Source of the DNA: Treponema sp.
Lineage (GTDB): Bacteria > Spirochaetota > Spirochaetia > Treponematales > Treponemataceae
Assembly: GCA_016293915.1 (NCBI GenBank)
Contig: JAEDCY010000009.1
Location: 3,336 to 67,335 of the forward strand
Direction of reading: 5' to 3'
DNA length: 64,000 bases
A program made the translations under genes and the position numbers. A model generated the notes under the pieces. The model saw only the letters and a program-made list of their open reading frames with translations. It did no database searches and was not told the DNA's origin. Positions within the stretch are counted from its first letter, which is position 1, and every line of letters begins with the position of its first letter. Positions 1 to 8,600 of the stretch are shown here, piece by piece.

Positions 1-172
1 CACAGGCAAGAAACGATAAGAGGGAACCATCAGCGGCCACACGAGCGAAGCAAGTGTGGGTAAGCGAAAGATGGGGGATACCTTGTCGTTTTTGCCGTCG
101 CTGGGACCCGCATTTTTTTTTGTGTGTTTACAGAAGAATTAAATTATTTAAAAAGCGGTTTGGACGATAAAA
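1..172. other. Left-edge non-coding sequence
   Basis: No gene was found here. A CCACAC...GTGTGG inverted repeat lies at about 37-59 and a T-run follows at about 113-122. The stretch lies just downstream of the leftward gene ending at 173 and could hold its terminator, but no convincing hairpin-plus-U-tract on that strand was identified. Confidence 0.3.
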
Positions 173-1885
173 TTAACTCTCTGTTGTCGAATCTATAGGT
201 TCCAGTTCACTGATATAGAACTGCGCTTTTTTAAGTGTTTCCCAGATTTTGCGAAGTCTGTCTTTCCAGGCACGGTTTTGACTTCCTTTAATTGTTCCAA
301 GATTCTGAAGACCATCATGTACACCGTCTTTTTCATCAGATAAAATTCCGTTAAGACATTTATCCATCATGCGACTTCCTTTGCTAAACTTTCTTACAGA
401 ATCTTTTATCTCACCTTCAGTAGTAGCCATCATCGAATCAATCTGATTCTGTACCTGGAATGAGCGGAGTCTGCTTGTAGCAAACTCATCAAACAAGGCA
501 CCAAACTCCCCTTCCGGAGCAAGCCTGTCTGTAAGCTCACGAATCTGGCTCACAGACTGAACAAAAAGATTCAGGCCTTCAGAATACTCAATGCGGTTTT
601 CGTTTCTTACAAAAACACCTTCCATCATAACTTCATTGAGAGTTTGAATCATATCATCATAAGCATTTTCGCTGAACCAGGACATAAAGCCGCCGGTAAG
701 CTCACACGAAAATGGAACCCTCATCCACAAAGCCTGCCAGGGTCTGTAAGTCAAAACCGGGAACTCAGAAAGGCCGAAGTCATTTTTAAGATAATTTTCA
801 AGATTCTTCTTTTTGCGTTCACGAAGCCAGTCACCCCAGCGGACATCAATAATTTTTCTCCAGTGACTGCGGAAGTTAGGGAACCAGGCCTCAACTCCTT
901 CAATATTTCCAGGAAGCCAGTCGTAATCTGCATTAATGATTTTTCCAGTTTTGAGAATAGGAACACTGGAAATAAAAGACTGAATCGATGCAAAATACTG
1001 ATTGGTTTTTGAAAGGAATTCCTTTACCGTTCGTTCAATATCTTTATCCTGAGCATTTTTTGTGAGGTCCTTTTTCTGTGAGAACATAAGCATAGCTTCA
1101 AGAACTTCACTTTTTACAGGAAGAATATTCGTAAATACTGCCGCAAAAGCCGCATAATCATTTACAGCATTTCTATAAGGACAGGTATAATTTGAACCTG
1201 TAAGATTTGTAAACTGAGAAGTAAAATGAATGTAAGGCAGACGTGTAAACTGTCGCAGCCAGTTAACTGATGACACCGCCGTGTACATATCACGCTTGCT
1301 TCCGGCATCTATGTTTTTAAGAATATTATCAAGATTTTTAAGAAGCATTGCCCTTGTATCATTAGTTGGTTCAGCAGAATAATCAAGTGAAAAAGGATCT
1401 GCTTCACTATTGATTTTTTCAGAAAGCTCTGGAGCAACAAAAGAACTTAAGAAAACATAAAAGTCGCCGGGTGAATCATCAATTATTGCAAAATATGGTT
1501 TAAAGAAATCAGAGGCAGATTTGAGGGCCTTTAAGTGTTCATAAAAAACAGTATCAAGAAGTCCGTTTCTGTGATTTACAATTCCAGGATGGTCACGATT
1601 AAGCCTTCGTGCCATAGAAGCAATTACATCTTCATTATAGATTTTTTCTGACGAGCGTTTTTCGATTATACCGCGCAGCCAGAGAAAGAATCTGTAAAAA
1701 AATGATTCCTCCTTAAAACGCAGATGCAAAGAAAGACTTTTTTCCGGAACCTGATTTTCAGTTTCTATAAACTGAACAACCGACACTGAATCCTGATTTA
1801 TCTTTTCGAGCATACTGCTTCGCTCTTCGGATGTCATTCCAGCTACAAGTCGGTCAAAGGCGGTTCTGTTATCATCTTTTTGCAT
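173..1885 (-). CDS. Spirochaete hypothetical protein resembling DUF5312
   Basis: A 570-residue cytoplasmic-type protein with no signal peptide or membrane segment. Its overall look, with an acidic/basic N-terminal third and a Trp-rich central part (several Trp between about residues 340 and 420), resembles the treponemal DUF5312 family; this match is from memory of the family and no function is known. The start was placed at the second Met (residue 9 of the longer frame), because a strong promoter (TTGACC, 16-bp spacer, TATAAT) ends only 6 bases before this ATG. A start at the upstream ATG would put the coding start inside the -10 region. There is no Shine-Dalgarno sequence, so the message is probably leaderless. 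It is transcribed away from the FecR/cyclase pair on its right. Confidence 0.7.
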   Translation of the reverse strand: MQKDDNRTAFDRLVAGMTSEERSSMLEKINQDSVSVVQFIETENQVPEKSLSLHLRFKEESFFYRFFLWLRGIIEKRSSEKIYNEDVIASMARRLNRDHPGIVNHRNGLLDTVFYEHLKALKSASDFFKPYFAIIDDSPGDFYVFLSSFVAPELSEKINSEADPFSLDYSAEPTNDTRAMLLKNLDNILKNIDAGSKRDMYTAVSSVNWLRQFTRLPYIHFTSQFTNLTGSNYTCPYRNAVNDYAAFAAVFTNILPVKSEVLEAMLMFSQKKDLTKNAQDKDIERTVKEFLSKTNQYFASIQSFISSVPILKTGKIINADYDWLPGNIEGVEAWFPNFRSHWRKIIDVRWGDWLRERKKKNLENYLKNDFGLSEFPVLTYRPWQALWMRVPFSCELTGGFMSWFSENAYDDMIQTLNEVMMEGVFVRNENRIEYSEGLNLFVQSVSQIRELTDRLAPEGEFGALFDEFATSRLRSFQVQNQIDSMMATTEGEIKDSVRKFSKGSRMMDKCLNGILSDEKDGVHDGLQNLGTIKGSQNRAWKDRLRKIWETLKKAQFYISELEPIDSTTES

Positions 1886-1891
1886 AATATA

Positions 1892-1919
1892 ATTATAACG
1901 GAAACACACAAGGGGTCAA
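1892..1919 (-). promoter_or_regulatory. Leaderless-type promoter of the DUF5312-like gene
   Basis: The minus strand reads TTGACC (1914-1919), 16-bp spacer, TATAAT (1892-1897), six bases, then ATG at 1885. A start site about 7 bases after the -10 box would fall on the A of the ATG. Confidence 0.75.
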
Positions 1920-2021
1920 GAATATTTTTGTTAAAATAGCTTTTATATAGAAGATTTTATTAATGAAAAATTATTAAAAAAAAGTGTGGACATTTTTAAA
2001 ATATTGATAGATAATATATAC

Positions 2022-2042
2022 GTTCTTCGTATAAGGAAGAAC
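2022..2042 (+). promoter_or_regulatory. Perfect 7-bp hairpin upstream of FecR-like gene
   Basis: GTTCTTC, a 7-base loop, then GAAGAAC, about 50 bases before the start codon. It probably lies in the 5' untranslated region; no U-tract follows, so it is not a simple terminator. Role unknown. Confidence 0.4.
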
Positions 2043-2092
2043 TATATTCAATATTTTTTGGTTTTCTACGGAAGACCATATCGGAGATCACT

Positions 2093-2512
2093 ATGAGAAA
2101 AGTTAAAATTTTAGTTTGTGCAGCTTTTGCTATGTTTATCGCTTCTTCTCTGTTTGCTGCCGGTTACAAAGTAGAATCTTTCACCGGCAAGGTAACTTAT
2201 GAATCTGCTCCAGGAAAATGGACAGCAGTAACAGAAGGACAGGAATTGTCTGCATCAACAGTAATTCAAACCGGCATTAATTCTACTCTTGTTCTTTCAA
2301 TGAATGATGCAAAGATCAACATCAAGGCTATGCAGAAGGGTACAATTGAGAGTCTTTCATCTGTTGCAGCAGCTGGAAACAGTGGCATCAAAAAGGGTTC
2401 TTCCATCAAGAGTTCCGCAGTAGCAGCTGATTCAAAAAAGACTAGTAAGTCTGTAGTAACAGCTTCTTCTCGCGCTAGTGAAGCTAAAGAAGATTTCGAT
2501 TGGGAAGAATAA
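2093..2512 (+). CDS. Secreted FecR-like domain protein
   Basis: A 139-residue protein with a classic signal peptide (MRKVKI, a hydrophobic stretch, then cleavage after SLFA near residue 22). Residues about 25-80 follow the FecR pattern: a short beta-rich segment ('GKVTYE'), then a G-Q-E-L turn, a T-V-I-Q-T-G step and an S-T-L-V-L strand. The tail from residue 90 is rich in Ser, Ala and Lys and ends in acidic DFDWEE, which suggests a flexible linker. GGAGATCACT precedes ATG. A strong terminator follows and then the CHASE2 adenylate cyclase. FecR-like domains often neighbour CHASE2 proteins, so a periplasmic partner or ligand-side role for the cyclase is a reasonable inference, not shown. Confidence 0.75.
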   Translation: MRKVKILVCAAFAMFIASSLFAAGYKVESFTGKVTYESAPGKWTAVTEGQELSASTVIQTGINSTLVLSMNDAKINIKAMQKGTIESLSSVAAAGNSGIKKGSSIKSSAVAADSKKTSKSVVTASSRASEAKEDFDWEE

Positions 2513-2534
2513 TCAATTCCTGATAAACAATCAG

Positions 2535-2575
2535 AAAATCCTGTGTTCAGGTTATCCTGCACAGGATTTTTTTTT
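2535..2575 (+). terminator. Intrinsic terminator after FecR-like gene
   Basis: The stem AAAATCCTGTG / CACAGGATTTT (2535-2545 and 2560-2570) is followed by an unbroken T-run, 20-odd bases after the stop codon. It separates the FecR-like gene from the cyclase. Confidence 0.85.
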
Positions 2576-2627
2576 CAAAAAATATACATCATGCTGAACT
2601 TATTTCAGCATCAATAGAGAGAGAAAA

Positions 2628-5396
2628 ATGAAAAAGTACTCATTCCTTTTATTCCCTTTTATTGCAGTTATTATTTGTACCCTTCTCGTTTTTACGAGTC
2701 TGGACAATAAAATTGCAGATTTGTTTCAGCGAACATTACCAGACCTCAAAGAATCAGACAATGTTATTATGGTAAACATTGATGATTCTTCTGTAGATGC
2801 AATTGGTACATGGCCATTTTCACGCGAAGTTTATGCAGATACCCTCGTAATTCTTAAAGACCTAAAGGCTGAAGCTGCCGTATTCGATTTAAGCTTCCTC
2901 GATAAATCTCAGACTAAAGTAAATAAAGAATACGTAGAAACTGAACTTCCTCATTATGTTGATGAGGACTTTGGTGAACTTTCGGATCAGGTTGCCTGGC
3001 TTTTGATGGAAGCCGAAGGTTATGATGTTACAGAAGAACTCAACGGTGTTATGGATTCTGTTCAAAATCGAATCAAAACCGCAATCCAGTATTCTATACG
3101 CGATGTAGACCAGGCTCTGGCAAACGACCTTAAGTTTTTTGATAATTCATATCTTACGTTAACTTTTGATAATGACTTCCCTCCTCTGGGTGAAGTTACA
3201 GAGCACTATCTTGCAGAAGAGCTTTCAATCAAAGACATTTCGGTTGCAAAAAACGCACGCGTTCCTAAATACAAAGGAGTTGAACCTGCAATTACCGATT
3301 TTCTTTTTCAGGCAAAGAAGGCAGGATTTGTAAATGCTCCGGCCGATGCTGATGGATTCCTTCGACGCCTTCATCTTATTTTTGAATATAAAGGAAATTA
3401 TTATCCTCAGCTGCTTTTTGCTCCAATTCTTAATTATCTGGGAAACCCGCATATTGATGTTCGCCGCAATAAAATCATTCTTAAAGACTGTAAGTTCCCT
3501 GACGGTACACGAGACCTCAAGATTCCTCTTGCACAGGATGGTTCTGTAATAATCAAATACCCGAAAAAAAGTTTTTATGATTATAAAAACATCACCTTGT
3601 GGTCTGCATACCGTATTCTCCTGCTTGAAAAAGACCTTTCAGCAAGCCTCAAAGAGCTCAACGAAAACGGATTCTTCAGTTTCTGGGAGGGAGACCTTCC
3701 TTACGAATACTTTGAAGCAGCTTCGGGCTTTATGCACGATGCCCTTATTTCAGAAGATGATGAATCTGGCGTTACCTATGAAGATTATTATGCTTACAAG
3801 CAGGCCTTTTATGATACAGCAAAAGAATTTCTTTACGGAAATACAGAAGCAGATTTGATTGCATCAGTAGAAGATGATGAGGAAACTGCAGCATTTATTT
3901 CCGACAGCATGGCAACCGTTCGCAGTATTTACGAAGAGCTTACCTCTTCCCGGGAACGTGTTCAGAAAATTGTAAAAGATTCCTTCTGTATTTTCGGAAC
4001 TTCCGCTACAAGTACAACCGACTTTGGTTTGATTCAGTATGAAGAAAAGTATCCTAACCCTGGTGTTCACTACACAATTGCTAATCAGCTGCTTTCTGGC
4101 GATTTCGTAATTGATTCTCCATGGTGGATTTCTTTAATCATTGCTGTTCTTTTGTGTTTTGGTTATGGATTTGCTTCTAAGAAAATCAAGAGTACCAGCC
4201 GGCAGCTTGTATTTGGTGGTTTACTCGAAGGTTCTGCTATCATCCTTTTACTTCTCTTCTATATAATTACCAAGATTTATATAGGAGTTGCAATTCCTGC
4301 AATCTCGCTGGCAATTACCTTTATTGCAATTACTGTTGTAAACCTTATCAGTACATCAAAAGACAAAAAGTTTATTACAGGTGCCTTCAGCCAGTGTCTT
4401 TCAAAGGAAGTAGTTGATGAAATTGTTGCAAATCCTTCTTCTTTCAAGCTTGGTGGTGAACGTATTGAAATGACTGCCATGTTTACTGATATTCAGAAAT
4501 TCTCAGGCTTCAGCGAACTTCTTAATGCCGCTCAGCTTGTAGCCCTCTTGAACTTCTACCTTACAAAAATGTCTAACCTTATTATGGAAGAACGCGGAAC
4601 GGTAGATAAGTACGAAGGAGATGCCATCATCGCGCTGGTAGGTGCTCCAATTAAAATGGAAGATCATGCAGAACGTGCCTGTGCAGCAGCAATCAAAATG
4701 AAGCAGTCTGAAGTTGAAATGAATAAATACATCGAAGAGATTGCTGCCGGGGACAAACCGGAAGATATGGAGCAGGATCTTTATGATGCCTTTAAGATTA
4801 TGGTTGCAAACAAGCGTTCAATCTTTACCCGTATTGGTTTGAACTCTGGTGAAATGATTGCCGGTTATATGGGTTCTGAAAACAAAAAGAACTACACTAT
4901 GATGGGTAACAATGTAAACCTTGCAGCCCGTCTTGAAGGTGTAAACAAACAGTACCACACTGGCGGTGTTCTTATAAGTGAAGCTACCCGAATAAAACTT
5001 TCAGACAAGTTCCTTGTTCGCAGTCTCGACCGTGTTCAGGTTGTAAATGTAAAAACCCCTATCCGTTTGTTCGAACTGATTGGCTTTAAATCTGAAGCAG
5101 GTGATGCAGTAATCAAGTATATTGAAGACTGGGAAGTTGCATTAAAGAAGTTTGAAAGCGGAGATTATAAGGGAGCTCTTGCAGATTTCAAAGTATTGCA
5201 CAGCCGGAACAGTCACGACAATGTTGTGGCCTACTACATTGAGCTTACAGAAAAGTTCTTTGCAAAAGGCAAGGTTCCAACAGAAGCAGACGACTTTGGA
5301 GTTTCTTACAACACAGAAAATCCTTCAGATATGAATCCTGAATGGATTGGAACAAAGTACGAAATCAAAGGTACTTTCCGATTACTTCAAAAGTAA
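2628..5396 (+). CDS. CHASE2 sensor class III adenylate cyclase
   Basis: A 922-residue membrane enzyme expected to make cAMP from ATP. Residues about 1-25 form an N-terminal membrane anchor. A long extracytoplasmic CHASE2-type sensor follows ('MVNIDDSSVDAIGTWPFSR' then a V-F-D-L-S-F-L motif near residue 85). Three closely spaced membrane segments lie at about 497-513, 527-550 and 553-575. The cyclase domain runs from about 612 to 815: metal-binding Asp in FTDIQKFSGF (about 619) and in KYEGDAI (about 665), with Lys of DKYEGD and Thr of NYTMMGN at the substrate-specifying positions (fits ATP). NVNLAAR supplies the transition-state Asn/Arg. A TPR-like helical tail follows (about 835-885). GAGAGAG precedes ATG. 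It lies downstream of the FecR-like protein, with a terminator between them. Confidence 0.9.
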   Translation: MKKYSFLLFPFIAVIICTLLVFTSLDNKIADLFQRTLPDLKESDNVIMVNIDDSSVDAIGTWPFSREVYADTLVILKDLKAEAAVFDLSFLDKSQTKVNKEYVETELPHYVDEDFGELSDQVAWLLMEAEGYDVTEELNGVMDSVQNRIKTAIQYSIRDVDQALANDLKFFDNSYLTLTFDNDFPPLGEVTEHYLAEELSIKDISVAKNARVPKYKGVEPAITDFLFQAKKAGFVNAPADADGFLRRLHLIFEYKGNYYPQLLFAPILNYLGNPHIDVRRNKIILKDCKFPDGTRDLKIPLAQDGSVIIKYPKKSFYDYKNITLWSAYRILLLEKDLSASLKELNENGFFSFWEGDLPYEYFEAASGFMHDALISEDDESGVTYEDYYAYKQAFYDTAKEFLYGNTEADLIASVEDDEETAAFISDSMATVRSIYEELTSSRERVQKIVKDSFCIFGTSATSTTDFGLIQYEEKYPNPGVHYTIANQLLSGDFVIDSPWWISLIIAVLLCFGYGFASKKIKSTSRQLVFGGLLEGSAIILLLLFYIITKIYIGVAIPAISLAITFIAITVVNLISTSKDKKFITGAFSQCLSKEVVDEIVANPSSFKLGGERIEMTAMFTDIQKFSGFSELLNAAQLVALLNFYLTKMSNLIMEERGTVDKYEGDAIIALVGAPIKMEDHAERACAAAIKMKQSEVEMNKYIEEIAAGDKPEDMEQDLYDAFKIMVANKRSIFTRIGLNSGEMIAGYMGSENKKNYTMMGNNVNLAARLEGVNKQYHTGGVLISEATRIKLSDKFLVRSLDRVQVVNVKTPIRLFELIGFKSEAGDAVIKYIEDWEVALKKFESGDYKGALADFKVLHSRNSHDNVVAYYIELTEKFFAKGKVPTEADDFGVSYNTENPSDMNPEWIGTKYEIKGTFRLLQK

Positions 5397-5410
5397 AAAT
5401 CAAAACAACA

Positions 5411-5455
5411 AAAAATACCGGTAGTTGAGCTTGTCGAAACCACCGGTATTTTTTT
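5411..5455 (+). terminator. Terminator built on a family A repeat
   Basis: The stem AAAAATACCGGT / ACCGGTATTTTT followed by T's, whose loop and inner arms are a short family A palindrome (GGTAGTTGA...CGAAACCACC). It sits 15 bases after the cyclase stop codon. Confidence 0.8.
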
Positions 5456-5492
5456 ACGTAAGTTGCTTAGAAGGGGCTGTCCAAAAAGTATT

Positions 5493-5597
5493 GTCATGCT
5501 GAACCTTTGCAGCACAGCTGCTCGGAGACTCGCTAAAAATAGTCCACTGGACTATTTTTGCCCTGCTACGCAGTGCCGCTCCCTATGTTTCAGCATC
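5493..5597 (-). repeat. Family B structured repeat, copy B1
   Basis: Reads on the minus strand from ATGCTGAAAC to GTTCAGCATGAC. It shares AGCGAGTCTCCGAGCAGCT and TGCTGC with copies at 44.1 and 55.3 kb. The central hairpin has the same TCCAGTGGA tip but a different, compensated stem (AAAAATAG / CTATTTTT instead of AAAATGC / GCATTTT). It fills the gap between two convergent genes. Confidence 0.75.
5535..5559. terminator. Bidirectional hairpin inside repeat B1
   Basis: A perfect 12-bp palindrome arm AAAAATAGTCCA, one-base loop, then TGGACTATTTTT. A/T runs at both ends suit termination of the cyclase transcript and of the convergent giant lipoprotein transcript (which ends at 5602). Confidence 0.6.
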
Positions 5598-5601
5598 TAC
5601 A

Positions 5602-8600
5602 CTACTTCTTTCTTCCCTTGAAGGCGAACCAGGCACCACCGACTCCACTGAGGGCCACAAGCATTACCACAATCACAGCATTCTTTGAAGAAGACTTTTC
5701 TTCATTTTCTGTGTCGGCTGGCTTGAGTGTAGCATCGTCGGTGGTTAAGTCTGTTGAAACCACCACAGATGTCGGCTCGTTCACCACAGATGTCAGTTCA
5801 ACGTCAGAAGATGCCGGCTCAGCAACAGCAGCTGTCTGTTCAACAGCCACAGAATTCTGCACTGTATCAACATTCTCAACTGTCTTTGCTGTCTGTACTG
5901 TCTTTGCCTTCTTTGTCTTGGAAGTTTTCTTTGCTTTAGCTTTTACAGGTTTTTCTTCAATACTATTGTTTACAGCAACTGTATCTTCTTCATTAGCTGA
6001 GAACACATCGCTAAAGAATTGTATAACTCGTGAACCTGCAAAATCTTTTTGAATTTCGCTTTCGCTGCTTCCACTCGTACTTACAGTAGCTCGGCCAAAT
6101 ATTCTGCCTTTTCCGCCCAGACCATTTACATTAGGATCTGGACTTCCGCCACCGCCGCCTCCAGCATTCGGATCTGTGAATATCTGTTTTGAAACACCTT
6201 CGGCATCAATATTTGCACCATTAAACTTAATTACAGGCTCGCTCCAAGTTGTGATATTTGAATGAGGATAAACTCCGATTGTAATTTCTCCAGTCTCACT
6301 TCCTTCAGAAGAAGGAAGTATCAGATAACCTTCATTACTATACGTTTCCTTTACAGCAGTGTATGCTGTTCCTGTACCATAACCACTGAAGGTAAAGAGA
6401 TTAAGACTTGTAGAAAGAACAACTCCTGTATTTGCTTCACTTGGCTTTGGACCAAGGAAAACAGAATGAATAACTGTACCAGCAGGTAAGTGAACCGTTA
6501 CGGTATAATCTTGTGAACCAGACCAGCCAGAAGCAGCTCCACTATTATATGTTGGGGTCGGAATTGTAATATTATCTGATGTAAGATCAGCTGTAGTCAT
6601 CCACCACTGAATACCAGAATCACTTTTATTTCCAAGATAATATGGACCAGACTGGTTTCCTACAGCATCCCTAAAGAAGAATGCAAGGCGAGTATTAGCG
6701 GTTTTGATATCTGGCAATGAGAATATGAAGTTTGAACCAGAGTTATCTGCTGTACCATCACTCACATCAAGCCACTCGCCGCTGGCAGTTGCATCGTAAT
6801 CACCTGTATTGTTTCTTCTAACCAGCATATACTGAACTATTCCCGGAAGATCAGTTTTTGCGTACATAATTTTAGTTCCGCTGGTAAATATATTTGCTTT
6901 CGAATACTCACCTATTTTCTTTGTCCGTGCCCAAGGAATAGTATCAATACCTGCACCACTTGCATTTACTGCTGTATAACTATGAAGCTTATTTACAGAA
7001 CTGTCTGTTGTTACATAATTGCTGTTAATTTCAGCAGTAGAATCTGCAGTAAGAACAAGAGTCTTAAGTACTTCAGACTGATTTCCAGCCTTATCCTTTG
7101 CATAGATGTAGTAAGTATCGTTCCACTTGCTTCCAAGTGTAATTTCATTAAAGCCGGTTCCCCCCATTGGCTGAAGTTCACCATCTGCAGTTTTGTAATA
7201 AAGCTTCTCAAATCCTGAGGCTGTAGCAGAAGTGTTATATTCTGATAATTCATTTTCAAGATTATTAAAAGCAATCGTCTTTACAACATCAGGATTATAA
7301 GTGATTGTTGAAGTAACTTCGTCTGCTGAATCAGTTCTAATGTAATTTGCTATTTTATCAGAAGCAGAGACTCTAAGTGCATCACTACCATCAGCTTTCA
7401 AAACAGCAAGGGTAAGAGCGGCTACACCACTTGCAAGAGCCGGAGCCTCTGCATCCTGCACAAGCGTTACAGAGTCAGTAGTAGTTGTAGAGTTACCAAC
7501 CTTGTCTATTACCTTAAAGCTAAAAACTTTCTGAGAAGTCAGTGTATTTGCAGCAAAGGTGTAAGACAAAGGCGAAGTAGAAAGACCTGATTCTGTTGTG
7601 ATTGTAGATTCAGTTCCGTCAATAATTACCTTATATTCTTTAATATCTGTAGAATCTGACGACAGGTTGATTACAGCATTTGTACTTTCAGCATTGAAGA
7701 AATAAACTGTTGTACCTCTTATATCAATTTCTACTGCGCCAGGAACCTTGTCTGTTGATGCAAATGAAATAGCAGGACTTTCAACATCCGGAGTGAGTTT
7801 AAATTCTCTATACTCAGTAAAGTTTCCGGCCCAGTCTTCTGCACGGATTTTGTAAATCACTTGAGTAGAACCAGAATCTGCAATAGCAAACTTCCACTTT
7901 TTATTTGTAGCATCAAAGTTTGTATTTCCTATAGAAGTTTCTGGCGTTCCGTCATCAGTTGTAAGCCAGTATCTTCTTATACCAGAAATTTCTGAAGCAC
8001 CTGCTATTGCAGAAAGGTCAAGCTCAAACTTATTCATCTGGTTACCGTTGTAGGTAATAGACTTACTTTCAGTTCCATCATTTGTGATATCGTAATAAGT
8101 ACTTGCAATTGGAGTTGAGCCGTTATTTTTGTAGAATGCCCAGCCTACATTATTATCAGCTCCAGAAGGAGCCGCAGCATCCTTTCTGATTGTGATAGCT
8201 GAAGTTGGGGCAGAGTCGTTTCCTACACCATCTATCGCCCTGAACTGGTAAGAAGTTGCAGTCTCAGGTGTTGCAAAAATGTATTTTACACTGTGAGTTG
8301 CTCCTGTTGTATCAACTACAGGAGTGAGCTCTGTCCATGCTCCGCCATTTATACTTACCTGATATTTATAAATATCAGTTGCAGTTTTTGTCAGATTGAT
8401 TATTGCATAGTCTGTATTCAGATAGTAAATTCCATTATCAGTTGCTCCAGAAGCATCCTTTGCATCACAGTCAACTGCTCCACTTCCACTTTCATCAGCA
8501 GCTTTCTGAACAAGGCCAGAACCTGTTTTAAGAGCAAGGTCTGGAGCAGTACCATCAGCATTTGTTCTGAAGGTTTTAAGCGTCTTAGTCTGACCAAGAT

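Noticed and set aside
5558..6052. Open frame of 164 codons on the plus strand within the end of the giant lipoprotein gene
   Set aside because: Its Ser/Thr/Phe-rich translation is the complement of the Lys/Glu/Thr-rich tail; there is no ribosome site and it starts inside a repeat.
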